This document shows, one piece after another, positions 1 to 8,351 of a DNA stretch of 64,000 nt. Each line of letters opens with the position of its first letter. The first letter of the stretch is position 1. The stretch covers positions 2,666,001 through 2,730,000 of the forward strand of contig NC_020453.1 in assembly GCF_000344805.1 (NCBI RefSeq). The letters run 5' to 3'. Under the pieces are notes generated by a model. The model was not told where the DNA came from. It did not search any database and was given only the letters and a program-made list of their open reading frames with translations. The DNA is from Bradyrhizobium oligotrophicum S58 (GTDB taxonomy: Bacteria; Pseudomonadota; Alphaproteobacteria; Rhizobiales; Xanthobacteraceae). The position numbers were made by a program, and so were the translations under genes.

Positions 1-29
1 CGGCAAGCCCGGCGAGCAAGCACGCGGTC

Positions 30-320
30 GTGAAGGCGTCCAGCGATGTCAGCGATCTCAGCGCTCGCCGGCGCTATCGCCGCGTCTACAGGGGCAATCC
101 GGCTGCCGGCCTTGCCATCATGGGCGCGATGATCGGGACGTTCGGTGCGATCGCCGCGCATCAGCATGACGACGACTACTATTATGGGCCCGGCTACTAC
201 CCCGGACCCGGCTATTACGGACCGCCGCGGGTCTATTATGCACCTCGGCCGTATTACGCTCATCCGTACTACGGGCACCCGTATTACGGACCCCGCGTCC
301 ACTACTACTATCCGTACTGA
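30..320 (+). CDS. Tyr/Gly/Pro-rich small protein, possibly 5'-truncated
   Basis: The 96-residue product has a basic start, one short hydrophobic stretch (about residues 27-42) and then a low-complexity tail of YYGP/PYYG-type repeats ending in PY. The tail resembles the Tyr/Pro-rich ends of small exported or envelope proteins of rhizobia. The GTG at 30 is the first start visible, but the frame is open to the left edge of the window, so the true start may lie outside. No function is recognised. Confidence 0.55.
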   Translation: MKASSDVSDLSARRRYRRVYRGNPAAGLAIMGAMIGTFGAIAAHQHDDDYYYGPGYYPGPGYYGPPRVYYAPRPYYAHPYYGHPYYGPRVHYYYPY

Positions 321-331
321 GACGGCGTGAG

Positions 332-357
332 AGGGCGACGGTGACAGCCGCCGCCCT
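332..357. terminator. Hairpin between convergent genes
   Basis: An AGGGCGACGG arm pairs with CCGCCGCCCT around a 6-base loop, with one mismatch. It sits between the convergent ends of the small Tyr-rich gene and bamA and is followed by TTAT on the plus strand. It may serve both genes. There is no long T run, so intrinsic activity is uncertain. Confidence 0.4.
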
Positions 358-377
358 TATCGCGCTGGAGTGCGGGA

Positions 378-2696
378 TTAGAAGCCGCCGGCGCTGAAGC
401 GCAGCGGCTGCACGACGTCATAGGCCGCCTTGCTGATCGGCACCGCGTAGTCCACCGTGAGCGGCCCGAACGGCGAGGCCCAGGTCATGCCGACGCCGAC
501 CGAGGAGCGCAGGACGTTCTTGTTCGCGACCTGGACGTTCTGGGTCGGCCCCCGATAACCAAACACCGTGCCGGCGTCGACGAAGGCCGAAGCGCGCAAG
601 CCGTATTCCTGCGGCAATCCTGGAATGTTGCTCTGCAACTCCGCGGTGGTGGCCCAATAGAAACTGCCGCCGACATTGTCCATCGTCGACCCCGGCGTGA
701 GATCGCGCGGTCCAAAGCCGCCGGGTGCGAAGCCACGGACCATCGTCGGGCCGCCGAAAAAGCTGTTGAGCAGCGGCGCCTGCTGTCCGCCCCAGCCGGT
801 GATGTAGCCGCCTTGGCCGCGGACCATGCCGGTGAGATCGCTGTTGATGGATCGGTAGTAGCGGACATCGGCAGTGGTTCGCAGGAAGCGGACGTCGCCG
901 CCGAGGCCGGCGAGATCCTGGCTCAGCTGAGAGCGGATGCCGCTGGTCGGCATCTTGGTATTGTCGAGGGTGCTGTAAGTGACGGTATTGCCGATCTGGG
1001 ACACCGTCTGCCGTCCTGCTGCAACCGCCTGCCGGACCGGGACGGACACCGCGGCCGGCGAGATCCCGGGCGCGAGCACGACCTTCTGGTCGTAGAGCGA
1101 ATAGCGCCACAGCATGGCCGTCTGCTCGCTCACCGGCATGCCCAGGGTGAGCGCGCCGCCATAGGTGTTGCTGCCGAACGATTGGAACGTGCTGACCATG
1201 CTTTGCCGCGCGAACAGCTCGACTCCCGGCGTCGTCCTGCCGAGCGCGTAAGGCGAGGTGAAAGACAGCGTGGCGCCGCGCGCGAACTGGCCGGAGGTGA
1301 ACGCGGCCTGCGCCGTGTTGCCGGTCCCGAGCACGTTGCGGTCGCCGATCTTGACCTCGGCGAGCAGGCCGTCCGTTGATGAATAGCCCCCCGAGACGTT
1401 GAAGTCGCCCGTGGCCTGATCGATAGCCTCGACGTCCAGCACCACGCGATCCCCGGCCGAGCCTGGACGTGTCGAGATCTTGACCGTCTTGAAGTAGTTG
1501 AGGTTGCGCAGCCGCCGTTCGGCGCGGTCGATCAGCGTCTTGTTGTAGGCATCGCCTTCGCCGACATCGAACTCCCGACGGATCACGTCGTCGCGCGTCC
1601 GCGTGTTGCCGTGGATCTCGATGCGCTCGACATAGCTGCGCCGTCCCTGCTCGATCTGGAAGGTGATTTCGGCCAGACGGGCCTGGGCGTTGCGATTGAT
1701 CCGCGGCTCGACCTGCGCGAACGGAAAGCCGAGCTTGCCCAGCTCGGCCGTCAGCGCCTCCGAGGTCTTGCCGAGCTTGCTCTCGTCGAATGTGTCGCCC
1801 TGCTGCGCCAGCAGCAGCGTGCGCAGGCGATCGCAGGCGAGGCCCTGCACGTTGCAGGAGATGTCGATGGCGCCGAACCGGTAAAGCGCTCCTTCCTCGA
1901 TCGTGAAGCTCACATTGAAGCCGTTGGTCGCGCGGTCGAAATCGACGCTGACATTGGTCACTTCGGCGTCGGCATAGCCGTGGTTGCGATAATACTGCCG
2001 CAGCTGCTCGCGGTCCTCATTGACCCGGTCGGCGTCATAGGCGTCGCCGCCCGTTACGAAGCTCAGCACGTTCGAAGCCGAGGTCTTGATCACGGCCCGC
2101 AATTGCCGCGCACCATAGGCGTTGTTGCCGACGAAGCTGATCGCTCTCACCGGCGTCTTCTTGCCTTCGGTGATGGTAAAGACCAGGTCGACGCGGTCGT
2201 TGCCGCGGTCGATAATTTCGGGGATGACGCGAACGTCGTCGCGTCCGACACGATGATAGGCCTGAAGGATGCGAGCCACGTCGCCTTGCACGGTGGCACG
2301 CTGCAGGCCCGCTCGCGGCTTGGACAGCACCGCGCTCGTGAGGTCGGCATCCTTCACCTTCTTGTTACCTTCGAATGCGACGCGGTCGAGCACCTTTGCT
2401 TCCGAAAGCCGCACCACGATCCGTCCGTCGCCGCGACTGATTTTCACGTCCTCGAAAAGTCCGGTCGCCACCAGGGCCTTCAGCCCGGTGTCGAGTGCGG
2501 CGGTGTCGTAACGGCCGTTGGCATCGGCGTGGAAATAGGACCGGACGGTCTCGGCATCGATCCGCCGATTGCCCTGTATTGCAAGGCTTTCCGTGGATGC
2601 CGCCATGGCCGGAGACGCCAGAACGCACAGCATCGCCACGTGCGTCGCAACCTGCGATCCGGAGAAGCAACGGTGACGCCAATTCCAGGCCGTCAT
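378..2696 (-). CDS. bamA: Outer-membrane assembly factor BamA (Omp85) paralogue
   Basis: An Omp85 protein of 772 residues that inserts beta-barrel proteins into the outer membrane. After a signal peptide ending around SPAMA come five POTRA-like repeats, with starts recognisable as LAIQGNRRID, VAFEGNKKV, ISFVGNNAY, IDISCNVQG and IEIHGNTRT. A C-terminal 16-strand-type barrel follows, carrying the conserved VRGF motif of loop 6 and ending in aromatic F. The ATG at 2696 is chosen because an AGGAG ribosome-binding site precedes it; an in-frame start 19 codons upstream is less likely. The gene stands alone, without the usual lpxD/fabZ/rseP neighbours, so it may be a second copy rather than the housekeeping one. 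Confidence 0.88.
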   Translation of the reverse strand: MTAWNWRHRCFSGSQVATHVAMLCVLASPAMAASTESLAIQGNRRIDAETVRSYFHADANGRYDTAALDTGLKALVATGLFEDVKISRGDGRIVVRLSEAKVLDRVAFEGNKKVKDADLTSAVLSKPRAGLQRATVQGDVARILQAYHRVGRDDVRVIPEIIDRGNDRVDLVFTITEGKKTPVRAISFVGNNAYGARQLRAVIKTSASNVLSFVTGGDAYDADRVNEDREQLRQYYRNHGYADAEVTNVSVDFDRATNGFNVSFTIEEGALYRFGAIDISCNVQGLACDRLRTLLLAQQGDTFDESKLGKTSEALTAELGKLGFPFAQVEPRINRNAQARLAEITFQIEQGRRSYVERIEIHGNTRTRDDVIRREFDVGEGDAYNKTLIDRAERRLRNLNYFKTVKISTRPGSAGDRVVLDVEAIDQATGDFNVSGGYSSTDGLLAEVKIGDRNVLGTGNTAQAAFTSGQFARGATLSFTSPYALGRTTPGVELFARQSMVSTFQSFGSNTYGGALTLGMPVSEQTAMLWRYSLYDQKVVLAPGISPAAVSVPVRQAVAAGRQTVSQIGNTVTYSTLDNTKMPTSGIRSQLSQDLAGLGGDVRFLRTTADVRYYRSINSDLTGMVRGQGGYITGWGGQQAPLLNSFFGGPTMVRGFAPGGFGPRDLTPGSTMDNVGGSFYWATTAELQSNIPGLPQEYGLRASAFVDAGTVFGYRGPTQNVQVANKNVLRSSVGVGMTWASPFGPLTVDYAVPISKAAYDVVQPLRFSAGGF

Positions 2697-2932
2697 GATG
2701 TGCGCTCCTGCCTGCTCGTCATCGCCGCGATGCAAGAGCGGGCGCGTGGCCAAATCATGTCGTGGCTGTGGAGACAGGCGGGCCCGCGATCACGCCTGCG
2801 AAGGCCGGCGCACCCGGGAACCGATGATGGCCGCAGAATCGACGCAGAGTCGATTCAGACGCTTGGTGGCGACCGTGTCATCCGACGCGCCAGCGGATGC
2901 TGACACGGCGAACGTTTTGTCGGGAGCAGATC

Positions 2933-3988
2933 ATGCGCGCGATCGCCTTGGCCCTCATTGCCTGCACCTTCGTTCAATCAGCGCTTGCCGCCGCGGTCGG
3001 TCCCGAGATCGACCCGGGTGCGTCGCTCGGCGTCGTCCAGAATTGGATCTACAACTACCGCACCAAGCCCGACTACGCCCATGTGCCTGCCGCGGTGCGG
3101 GTGCTGTTCCACTCACAGACGTTCAAGGAGCCGGAGAATTCCGGCATCTATCTCGGTTTCATTGCGGGCGCGATCAGCTCCAATCCGGCCAAGGCGGAGC
3201 AGCTCGTCAACAGCTTCTTTCCCGTGCCTCCCGAGGAGGAGTGGGTGATCGTGCGGGCCATCGCCTATTCGGGCCTGCCGGACTGGCGCAACCTGATGCG
3301 CAAGGTGGCGCCGAAGATGCCGGGCCGCCGCGTGATGATCGATGGCTATCTCAGCGGTGCCCAGCCGACCTTGATGGACATTCCGCTCGAGGAAGCCAAG
3401 CCAGGCATGATGGACAAGCTGCGCGGCACGTTGACTCAGAACCCGTTCAAGAAGGAGGAGCGCAAGCTGGACACGCGGATCAGCTACGCGACCCATCAGG
3501 ACCTGCTCGACATTCTCTGGGGCTATTACTTCGCGACCGGCTCGCGCGTGCCGATCCAGCGCATCGTGCAGATGCTCCCGTGGTCGAAGAGCCGCGACAC
3601 GGTGGACAAGCTGACGATCGGCAGCATGGCGCGCTACACCCTCGCCAGCTACTCGGTGCGGGATGCCAGCCTGCGTGACTATCTGCGCGACGAACTGGCG
3701 CGGCAGTCGGGGCCGGTGAAGGAGCCGCTGAGGGAGGTGGTCGAGGCGGCCGACACGGTGCAGCTCGGCGCCGTGCGCAAGGATGCCGTCGCCGCGGTCG
3801 AGGAGTTGAAGACGAGAGGCTCCGATGCCCGGCGCAACATGGACTTCTGGGGCCAGCTCGGTGTGGGCGCCCTGGCCCTCGGTTGCGTCTCGGCCGCGGC
3901 GCTGGGTCAGGTCGCGGTTGGCATCCCCTGTGTGATTGGGGGCTCGGCGTCGCAGGGACTGCTCTCGTTCTGGGAAAAGCAGCAATAG
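2933..3988 (+). CDS. Secreted protein of unknown function
   Basis: A 351-residue product starting with a clear signal peptide (MRAIALALIACTFVQSALA, cleavage near AAA). The body is mostly helical and charged, and there is a hydrophobic segment near the C terminus (GVGALALGCVSAAALGQVAV) that could anchor it. The ATG at 2933 lies 5 bases after GGGAG and just before the signal peptide, so it is preferred over the frame start at 2897. I do not recognise the family. It is divergent from bamA (about 236 bases between starts). Confidence 0.7.
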   Translation: MRAIALALIACTFVQSALAAAVGPEIDPGASLGVVQNWIYNYRTKPDYAHVPAAVRVLFHSQTFKEPENSGIYLGFIAGAISSNPAKAEQLVNSFFPVPPEEEWVIVRAIAYSGLPDWRNLMRKVAPKMPGRRVMIDGYLSGAQPTLMDIPLEEAKPGMMDKLRGTLTQNPFKKEERKLDTRISYATHQDLLDILWGYYFATGSRVPIQRIVQMLPWSKSRDTVDKLTIGSMARYTLASYSVRDASLRDYLRDELARQSGPVKEPLREVVEAADTVQLGAVRKDAVAAVEELKTRGSDARRNMDFWGQLGVGALALGCVSAAALGQVAVGIPCVIGGSASQGLLSFWEKQQ

Positions 3989-4214
3989 TGCTGGTCGCCC
4001 GTGCTCGACGCGCGTGTCGTAGCGGAGGAGGCCGTCGTGTCAGGAGCTCACGGCTGTCGTGAGACGTCGGCTCGAGCCATCGCTTTCGCCGGGTCAACGA
4101 GACTGCAATTTACGATGCGACGGCCTGAGGCCTGGTTGTTTGACGTACGCGACTAGGCGCTGCGACCTTGGAGGCGAAGGTCGAGACCCGCCTCAAATTG
4201 TCCCGGAGGGGGGA

Positions 4215-4307
4215 ATGTGGCACATGCAGAAATTGCGATGCTTTTCGTTTCTTCTACGAAAAGTAGAAAAGATGGTCAGCAGCCAGTCCTTGCCGGCGCG
4301 CCTATGA
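4215..4307 (+). CDS. Possible 30-residue peptide
   Basis: An ATG directly follows an unusually strong GGAGGGGGG sequence and opens a 30-codon frame (MWHMQKLRCFSFLLRKVEKM...). The coding stretch contains an inverted repeat (CTTTTCGT / ACGAAAAG, 4241-4263). It could be a short peptide, a leader, or chance. It is convergent with the next gene. Confidence 0.25.
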   Translation: MWHMQKLRCFSFLLRKVEKMVSSQSLPARL

Positions 4308-4312
4308 AAAAA

Positions 4313-4546
4313 TCAGGACAGGCTAGCCTTCACCGCAACCGGGTAAACTGGTTCGCGGTGAATCTCCGCGCCGGATTCGTCGACAACGACGATGGAGAGC
4401 CTTCGGTCGGTAATGCGGGGATCATGCCTGAGCCGCCGGGCCAGATCCCGGCTGTGCTCGATCGCCCCTGCACACGTCGCAAACTCCAGTCCGGTTCGGT
4501 CCCTGGTCGGAATGCCATCCTTCATATCGAAATAATAAGTGCGCAT
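4313..4546 (-). CDS. DUF6894-like small protein
   Basis: A 77-residue product beginning MRTYYFDMKDGIPTRD, with a later LSIVVVDESGAEI strand. This matches the pattern of the small rhizobial family that starts (M)xRYYFDxxDG and often occurs in many copies per genome; its function is unknown. The internal ATG at 4546 is preferred because the family begins there. Confidence 0.65.
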   Translation of the reverse strand: MRTYYFDMKDGIPTRDRTGLEFATCAGAIEHSRDLARRLRHDPRITDRRLSIVVVDESGAEIHREPVYPVAVKASLS

Positions 4547-4772
4547 GGTCTTCCTGCAACCGCTGTGTCGCGGGAGTGGGACACGGAGCCGAAACGGCAT
4601 CCGCAACCCCCGTAGTCCTCCCGCTGAAACTATAGAAGACCTCTAATATGGAGGACAAGCTTACCTCTGCCGTAATTCCCCTGTCTCGTTCGGTAAACGA
4701 CCATTTTCACTGGTATCGTCAGCCAGAAACTGCCAGAAAGCTCAAATTATGCCGGCGAAATCGACCGATTGG

Positions 4773-4958
4773 TCAGTTTGGCTTGCTGCAGGAGTTGTTC
4801 GCTGGCATACTTTCAACCTCATCGGGTTCCGCGCGGTCGATTTCCAGGCGGGCCATCCTGAGGATCAGGGTCGCAGTCGTCAGACCAAGACTTTCAGCCT
4901 CAATTGCTGCAGTATCTACCTTGCGTGCAAGGCCTTCACGTTTGCTAAGGACTGGCAT
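4773..4958 (-). CDS. Small protein of unknown function
   Basis: A 61-residue product (MPVLSKREGLARKVDTAAIEAESL...). The ATG at 4958 lies just behind a good AGGAAACAG ribosome-binding site. It is rich in charged helix-forming residues. It is divergent from the gene at 4984, with only 25 bases between starts, so the two must share a very compact promoter region or one may be untranslated. Confidence 0.5.
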   Translation of the reverse strand: MPVLSKREGLARKVDTAAIEAESLGLTTATLILRMARLEIDRAEPDEVESMPANNSCSKPN

Positions 4959-4983
4959 TACTGTTTCCTGCCAAAGGTGCGAG

Positions 4984-5172
4984 ATGAAGAATCCCACATT
5001 CATCGCGGAGCTGCACACGAAGCTCGGAGCCCCATCGAGCGAAGCCGTGGAAAGCCTTCGGCTACTGAAGGCGTTCCTGCAGCTGGCCCCGGGCCAGCGC
5101 ATCGAAGTGATCGAGATGGTTGAACGGTTGACCTCGGAGTCCCATCCGGAAACCGATCGCCCCCTGTCCTGA
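4984..5172 (+). CDS. Small helical protein of unknown function
   Basis: A 62-residue product (MKNPTFIAELHTKLGAPSSEAVES...ERLTSESHPE). The helical pattern LRLLKAFLQLAPGQRIEVIEMVERL suggests a small helical or phasin-like fold, but no family is recognised. The start is set by the GCGAG just upstream of the ATG at 4984. It is convergent with the cupin gene, ending 2 bases from it. Confidence 0.5.
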   Translation: MKNPTFIAELHTKLGAPSSEAVESLRLLKAFLQLAPGQRIEVIEMVERLTSESHPETDRPLS

Positions 5173-5174
5173 CG

Positions 5175-5501
5175 TCATTCCCCCTGATTGCATGCAATGG
5201 TTGCGGGCGGTCGCGTCGCGATCGCGTAAATTGCATCGTCCAGTGCTTCCGACTCGTGCAGCGTCCCAGCCGGCAACAGGATCTTGTCGCCTGCGGTGCA
5301 GACGCGCTCGCCGCCTTCCCATCGGAACGTCAGCCGCCCCCTGATCACGACGAGGATTTCGTCGACCGGGTGCGTGTGGAAGTGGTGAACCTTGCCGGCG
5401 GCATCGTGCTGCAATTCGATGCAGCCCTGGGTCGGCAGCAGCGCGAGGATATCGGGATCGATCGCAAAGTCGGTCTTCGTTCCAGCGATGATCTGGGTCA
5501 T
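5175..5501 (-). CDS. Cupin-domain protein
   Basis: A 108-residue single-domain cupin. The first metal-binding motif is visible as HHFHTHPVDEILVVIRG (His-X-His-X(3-4)-Glu-X6-Gly). The second is PAGTLHES. Small cupins of this type act as metal-dependent isomerases, oxygenases or sugar-modifying enzymes, or only as binding proteins; the sequence does not decide. Its ATG overlaps the stop of the YqcI/YcgG gene by 4 bases (ATGA), so it is the last gene of a translationally coupled operon and probably acts on the same substrate. Confidence 0.75.
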   Translation of the reverse strand: MTQIIAGTKTDFAIDPDILALLPTQGCIELQHDAAGKVHHFHTHPVDEILVVIRGRLTFRWEGGERVCTAGDKILLPAGTLHESEALDDAIYAIATRPPATIACNQGE

Positions 5502-6253
5502 GCGGCTTGCTCCTTATCTCCGATGGACGATGGCTTGGCCTGGGCGAGCTGGTGGAACGGGCAGGCCGGCGGCGGCTGGTTGTCGTCGTAGAGGAAGTAC
5601 TGCTTGAACTCCCGACCCTCCGGATTGCCGTAGCGTCCGAGCATGGGGGAGGGCTCCGTTGTGTCGAACGGGAGCAGCCGCTTGCGCACCTCGCCGAAAG
5701 CCTTCGCGGCCGCCTCGTCGGTGCCGAGCATCCGTTCGAATACCCAGCGCGGCTGGAAGGTGAGCATGAACGCGCTCGAGCGCCGGCTCTGCCGCATCAC
5801 ATGGGCAGGCGTACTGCAGACGACGAAGATCGGTTCGCCGGCAAATGAGAACTCCCACATCGGATGATCGACGGTCTCCGGAATTTCGGCAGGCCATGGC
5901 TGCTTGTCGATGCGCGCCAGCTGATCGAGGATCCGCCAGAACTTCTTGTAGTAGGCGTCGAGCGTCTGAACCGGCCGCGGGCGCGTGAACAGGACGAGCG
6001 AGGTGTTGGGTCCGTGCGAGCGGCTCTCCGAGACGAACAAAGCAAGCTGCTTGCCCAGGACGTCGATGTCGATGGGATCGAGAAACAAGTAACGGAGTTG
6101 ATCGTGGCGATAGCCTGAAACGCCGAACACGCACGGAAAGGGTCTTGCTTCGCTGCTCATCTGAGCTTCGAATTCCGAAAACAGGACGCTCTGCCAGCTT
6201 CCGACCTGATGACCGGATCGGACTTCGTCCTTTCTCAAATACAAACGCGACAT
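5498..6253 (-). CDS. YqcI/YcgG family protein (FPC/CPF motif), possible haem-dependent N-oxygenase
   Basis: A 251-residue protein with both name-giving motifs of the YqcI/YcgG family: FPC at residues 39-41 (PFPCVFG) and CPFH at 231-234. Most members are uncharacterised. From memory, the guanitoxin enzyme GntA, a haem-dependent N-hydroxylase, belongs to or near this family; that link should be checked. If it holds, this enzyme could oxidise an amine or guanidine nitrogen. The ATG at 6253 has GAGAGG upstream. It lies 24 bases after the MFS gene and overlaps the cupin start by 4 bases. The exporter, GNAT enzyme and cupin beside it suggest synthesis or breakdown of a small nitrogenous metabolite. 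Confidence 0.75.
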   Translation of the reverse strand: MSRLYLRKDEVRSGHQVGSWQSVLFSEFEAQMSSEARPFPCVFGVSGYRHDQLRYLFLDPIDIDVLGKQLALFVSESRSHGPNTSLVLFTRPRPVQTLDAYYKKFWRILDQLARIDKQPWPAEIPETVDHPMWEFSFAGEPIFVVCSTPAHVMRQSRRSSAFMLTFQPRWVFERMLGTDEAAAKAFGEVRKRLLPFDTTEPSPMLGRYGNPEGREFKQYFLYDDNQPPPACPFHQLAQAKPSSIGDKEQAA

Positions 6254-6277
6254 ACTGACCCTCTCTGTTTCTTATGT

Positions 6278-7576
6278 TTAAGTACGAAGTATCAATTTGC
6301 GCCTCATCATCAGCGGCCCAAGCAGTCCAGGAAGCGACATCAGGAGAAGAATTTCGATCAGGGCTGCGTAGCCGGAGTCGTTCGCAACGATGTGCAGGTT
6401 CGATCCCGCATCGGTGCCGAGGCCGCTTGCGGCCATCATGGCAAAGGCAATCACCGGCTGGGACAGTCCGGCAAATACGCCGGCCGACGTCGTGTTGATC
6501 GACGCGCCCACGCCGATGCGCTCGGCCGTGTAGAGATGCTTGGTGCATTTCAGGACCAGAGGCACGGTGCCGCCGGCCACCAGACCGAGCACGGCAAACA
6601 CGGCGCCGACATAGAACAGTCCGAAAGTGTGCGCGAGCGCCGGCCACAGCATCGCAACGAGCAGCATGCGCAGCAGCGTGATGCGGATCAGGGCCGTATC
6701 CAGCGACCGGGTCCGATCGGCTATATGGCCGAGGAAGATCGATCCGATCGCGTTTCCGACCATGAAGGCGAGCAATGGCCCACCGGCGGCCGACGGCGAG
6801 ATGCCGAAATAATGCGCGACCATCGGAATGCCCCACACGCCCGCGAGCGTGGTCACGACGGCGAAATGCGCGGCGAAGCTCATCGCGCAACCCCAGTTTG
6901 CAGCCGATGCGAGCGCGTGCCAGCACGCCAGCAGCACGCTCTTGAGCGTCTTGCCCGCGTAGTTCGCAGGCGCCGGCTTCAAGGCAACGGATGCGCAGGC
7001 AAGGTTGGCGATGCCGACACAGGCGATGACAAGGAAACAGGCGCGCCAGCCGAAGCCGCTCACGGCCGCCGCAAGCGGCGTCGTGGCAATGACGCCGCCG
7101 GCATAGCCCGACACCTGGGAGATACCCGACATGAGGCCGAAACGTTCGTCGGAAAAGTTCTGAGCCACGAGCTTCAACAGCGCCGTGAAGACCAGCGCGT
7201 CGCCGCAGGCCACGATCACGCGCGCGATGAAGACGTCGAGCAGGCTCGGCGACAGCGCGAAGGCGGCGCTGCCGAGCACCGAGGCCGTCATGCTGCCGAG
7301 CACGACACGCTTGACGCCGTAGCGGTCGACCAGCACGCCCGCCGGGATCTGCATCAGGGTGTAGCCCCAGAAGTAGCTGGAGGCGAGCATCGCGACACCC
7401 GAGGCGTCGGTGCCGAAGTCATGGGCGAAGCTGAGGCCGACGGTCTGCGGCGACATCCGCTGCAGAAAGGCGATGGCGTAGGCGAACGCGACCGTTCCCC
7501 ACGCGACATAGGCGCGGTCGGCGAACCTCAGTACAGAGGAAGAGGAAGCGACGGCTTGTTGTCCGAGCACGGCCAT
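6278..7576 (-). CDS. MFS transporter
   Basis: A 432-residue major facilitator with about 12 hydrophobic segments. The loop 2-3 signature appears as GVLVDRYGVKRVVLG (G-X3-D-R-X-G-X-(K/R)-(K/R)), and its counterpart in the second half as GHIADRTRS. The ATG at 7576 overlaps the stop codon of the GNAT gene (TGATG), indicating translational coupling; the longer upstream frame is ignored because it runs through that gene. It probably moves the substrate or product of the cluster. Direction and substrate cannot be read from sequence. Confidence 0.82.
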   Translation of the reverse strand: MAVLGQQAVASSSSVLRFADRAYVAWGTVAFAYAIAFLQRMSPQTVGLSFAHDFGTDASGVAMLASSYFWGYTLMQIPAGVLVDRYGVKRVVLGSMTASVLGSAAFALSPSLLDVFIARVIVACGDALVFTALLKLVAQNFSDERFGLMSGISQVSGYAGGVIATTPLAAAVSGFGWRACFLVIACVGIANLACASVALKPAPANYAGKTLKSVLLACWHALASAANWGCAMSFAAHFAVVTTLAGVWGIPMVAHYFGISPSAAGGPLLAFMVGNAIGSIFLGHIADRTRSLDTALIRITLLRMLLVAMLWPALAHTFGLFYVGAVFAVLGLVAGGTVPLVLKCTKHLYTAERIGVGASINTTSAGVFAGLSQPVIAFAMMAASGLGTDAGSNLHIVANDSGYAALIEILLLMSLPGLLGPLMMRRKLILRT

Positions 7577-8286
7577 CACACCCTCGCATAGCCGACGGAG
7601 AACAGCGCGTCGGCCGAGTCCGGGATGATCTGCGACATCGCCGTCTCCACCAAGGAGGCGGCGCCGTGATAGTCCTGCCGGATGTGCTCGATGTGTCCGT
7701 AGGCGCCGCGCATGATCATGCGGGGCACCTCCAGCGGCTTGTCGGGATAGATCGTCGCGCACATCTCGACGCAGGCGGCCTGCAGTTCGGCATCCGCGGT
7801 CTCACCAAGCAGCGACGGCGCGACCCGCTCGCAGATCTTGGCGTTGGCAGCCCATACGATCGGATTGCGCGTTCGCCATCCGTACAGAACTCCCTCGCTG
7901 CGTGTAGTTGTGGAGGAATGCTTGAGGATCTGCGACGTGAAGAACCCATACAGGCCACGCCCCTGATGCGCGGGCAGCACTTCGGTGCCGCTGCGGTAGA
8001 TCGCGAGCCGCTGCGCAATGGTCATCACGCGATAGACGGAGAAGGCTGCCAGTCCGATGTGATCGTAGACCAGAATGAGGCTGTATTTGCTGTCGAACGG
8101 CGACGCCGCCGCAGTCCAGTGCGGTTCGATTGCCTTCCAGTTAATGGCAATGATCGAATTCATCGCATCCATGACCGGCTGCCGGTCTGGCGCTGCAATC
8201 TGCGATGCGTCGGGAAAGCTGTAGACGGTGTAGTCGTCCCAGGGCGACACGATGGTCTTGTATCGGCCGTCCAGGTTGCGCGACAT
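7576..8286 (-). CDS. GNAT-like N-acyltransferase
   Basis: A 236-residue product. The acetyl-CoA binding motif A is visible at residues 104-113 (LPAHQGRGLY, the Q/R-X-X-G-X-G/A type), preceded by hydrophobic strands (YSLILVYDHIGLAAFSVYRV). The start MSRNLDGRY at 8286 is chosen because the upstream extension enters the divergent promoter. It is first in the operon GNAT-MFS-YqcI/YcgG-cupin and is divergent from the GlxA-type regulator, with 65 bases between starts. The family assignment rests on motif A only. Confidence 0.6.
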   Translation of the reverse strand: MSRNLDGRYKTIVSPWDDYTVYSFPDASQIAAPDRQPVMDAMNSIIAINWKAIEPHWTAAASPFDSKYSLILVYDHIGLAAFSVYRVMTIAQRLAIYRSGTEVLPAHQGRGLYGFFTSQILKHSSTTTRSEGVLYGWRTRNPIVWAANAKICERVAPSLLGETADAELQAACVEMCATIYPDKPLEVPRMIMRGAYGHIEHIRQDYHGAASLVETAMSQIIPDSADALFSVGYARV

Positions 8287-8351
8287 CGCATGAACTCCAG
8301 CACTTCGAGGTCGAGCTATACAGGCCGCCATCCGATGGCTTAAAGGACAAT

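Noticed and set aside
1611..2903. A 430-codon plus-strand frame opposite bamA
   Set aside because: It is the complementary shadow of a well-supported Omp85 gene in GC-rich DNA and shows no family motif.
6209..7591. A 460-codon plus-strand frame over the MFS gene
   Set aside because: The product is His/Gln/Arg-rich without domains, while the minus strand encodes a clear 12-helix MFS protein.
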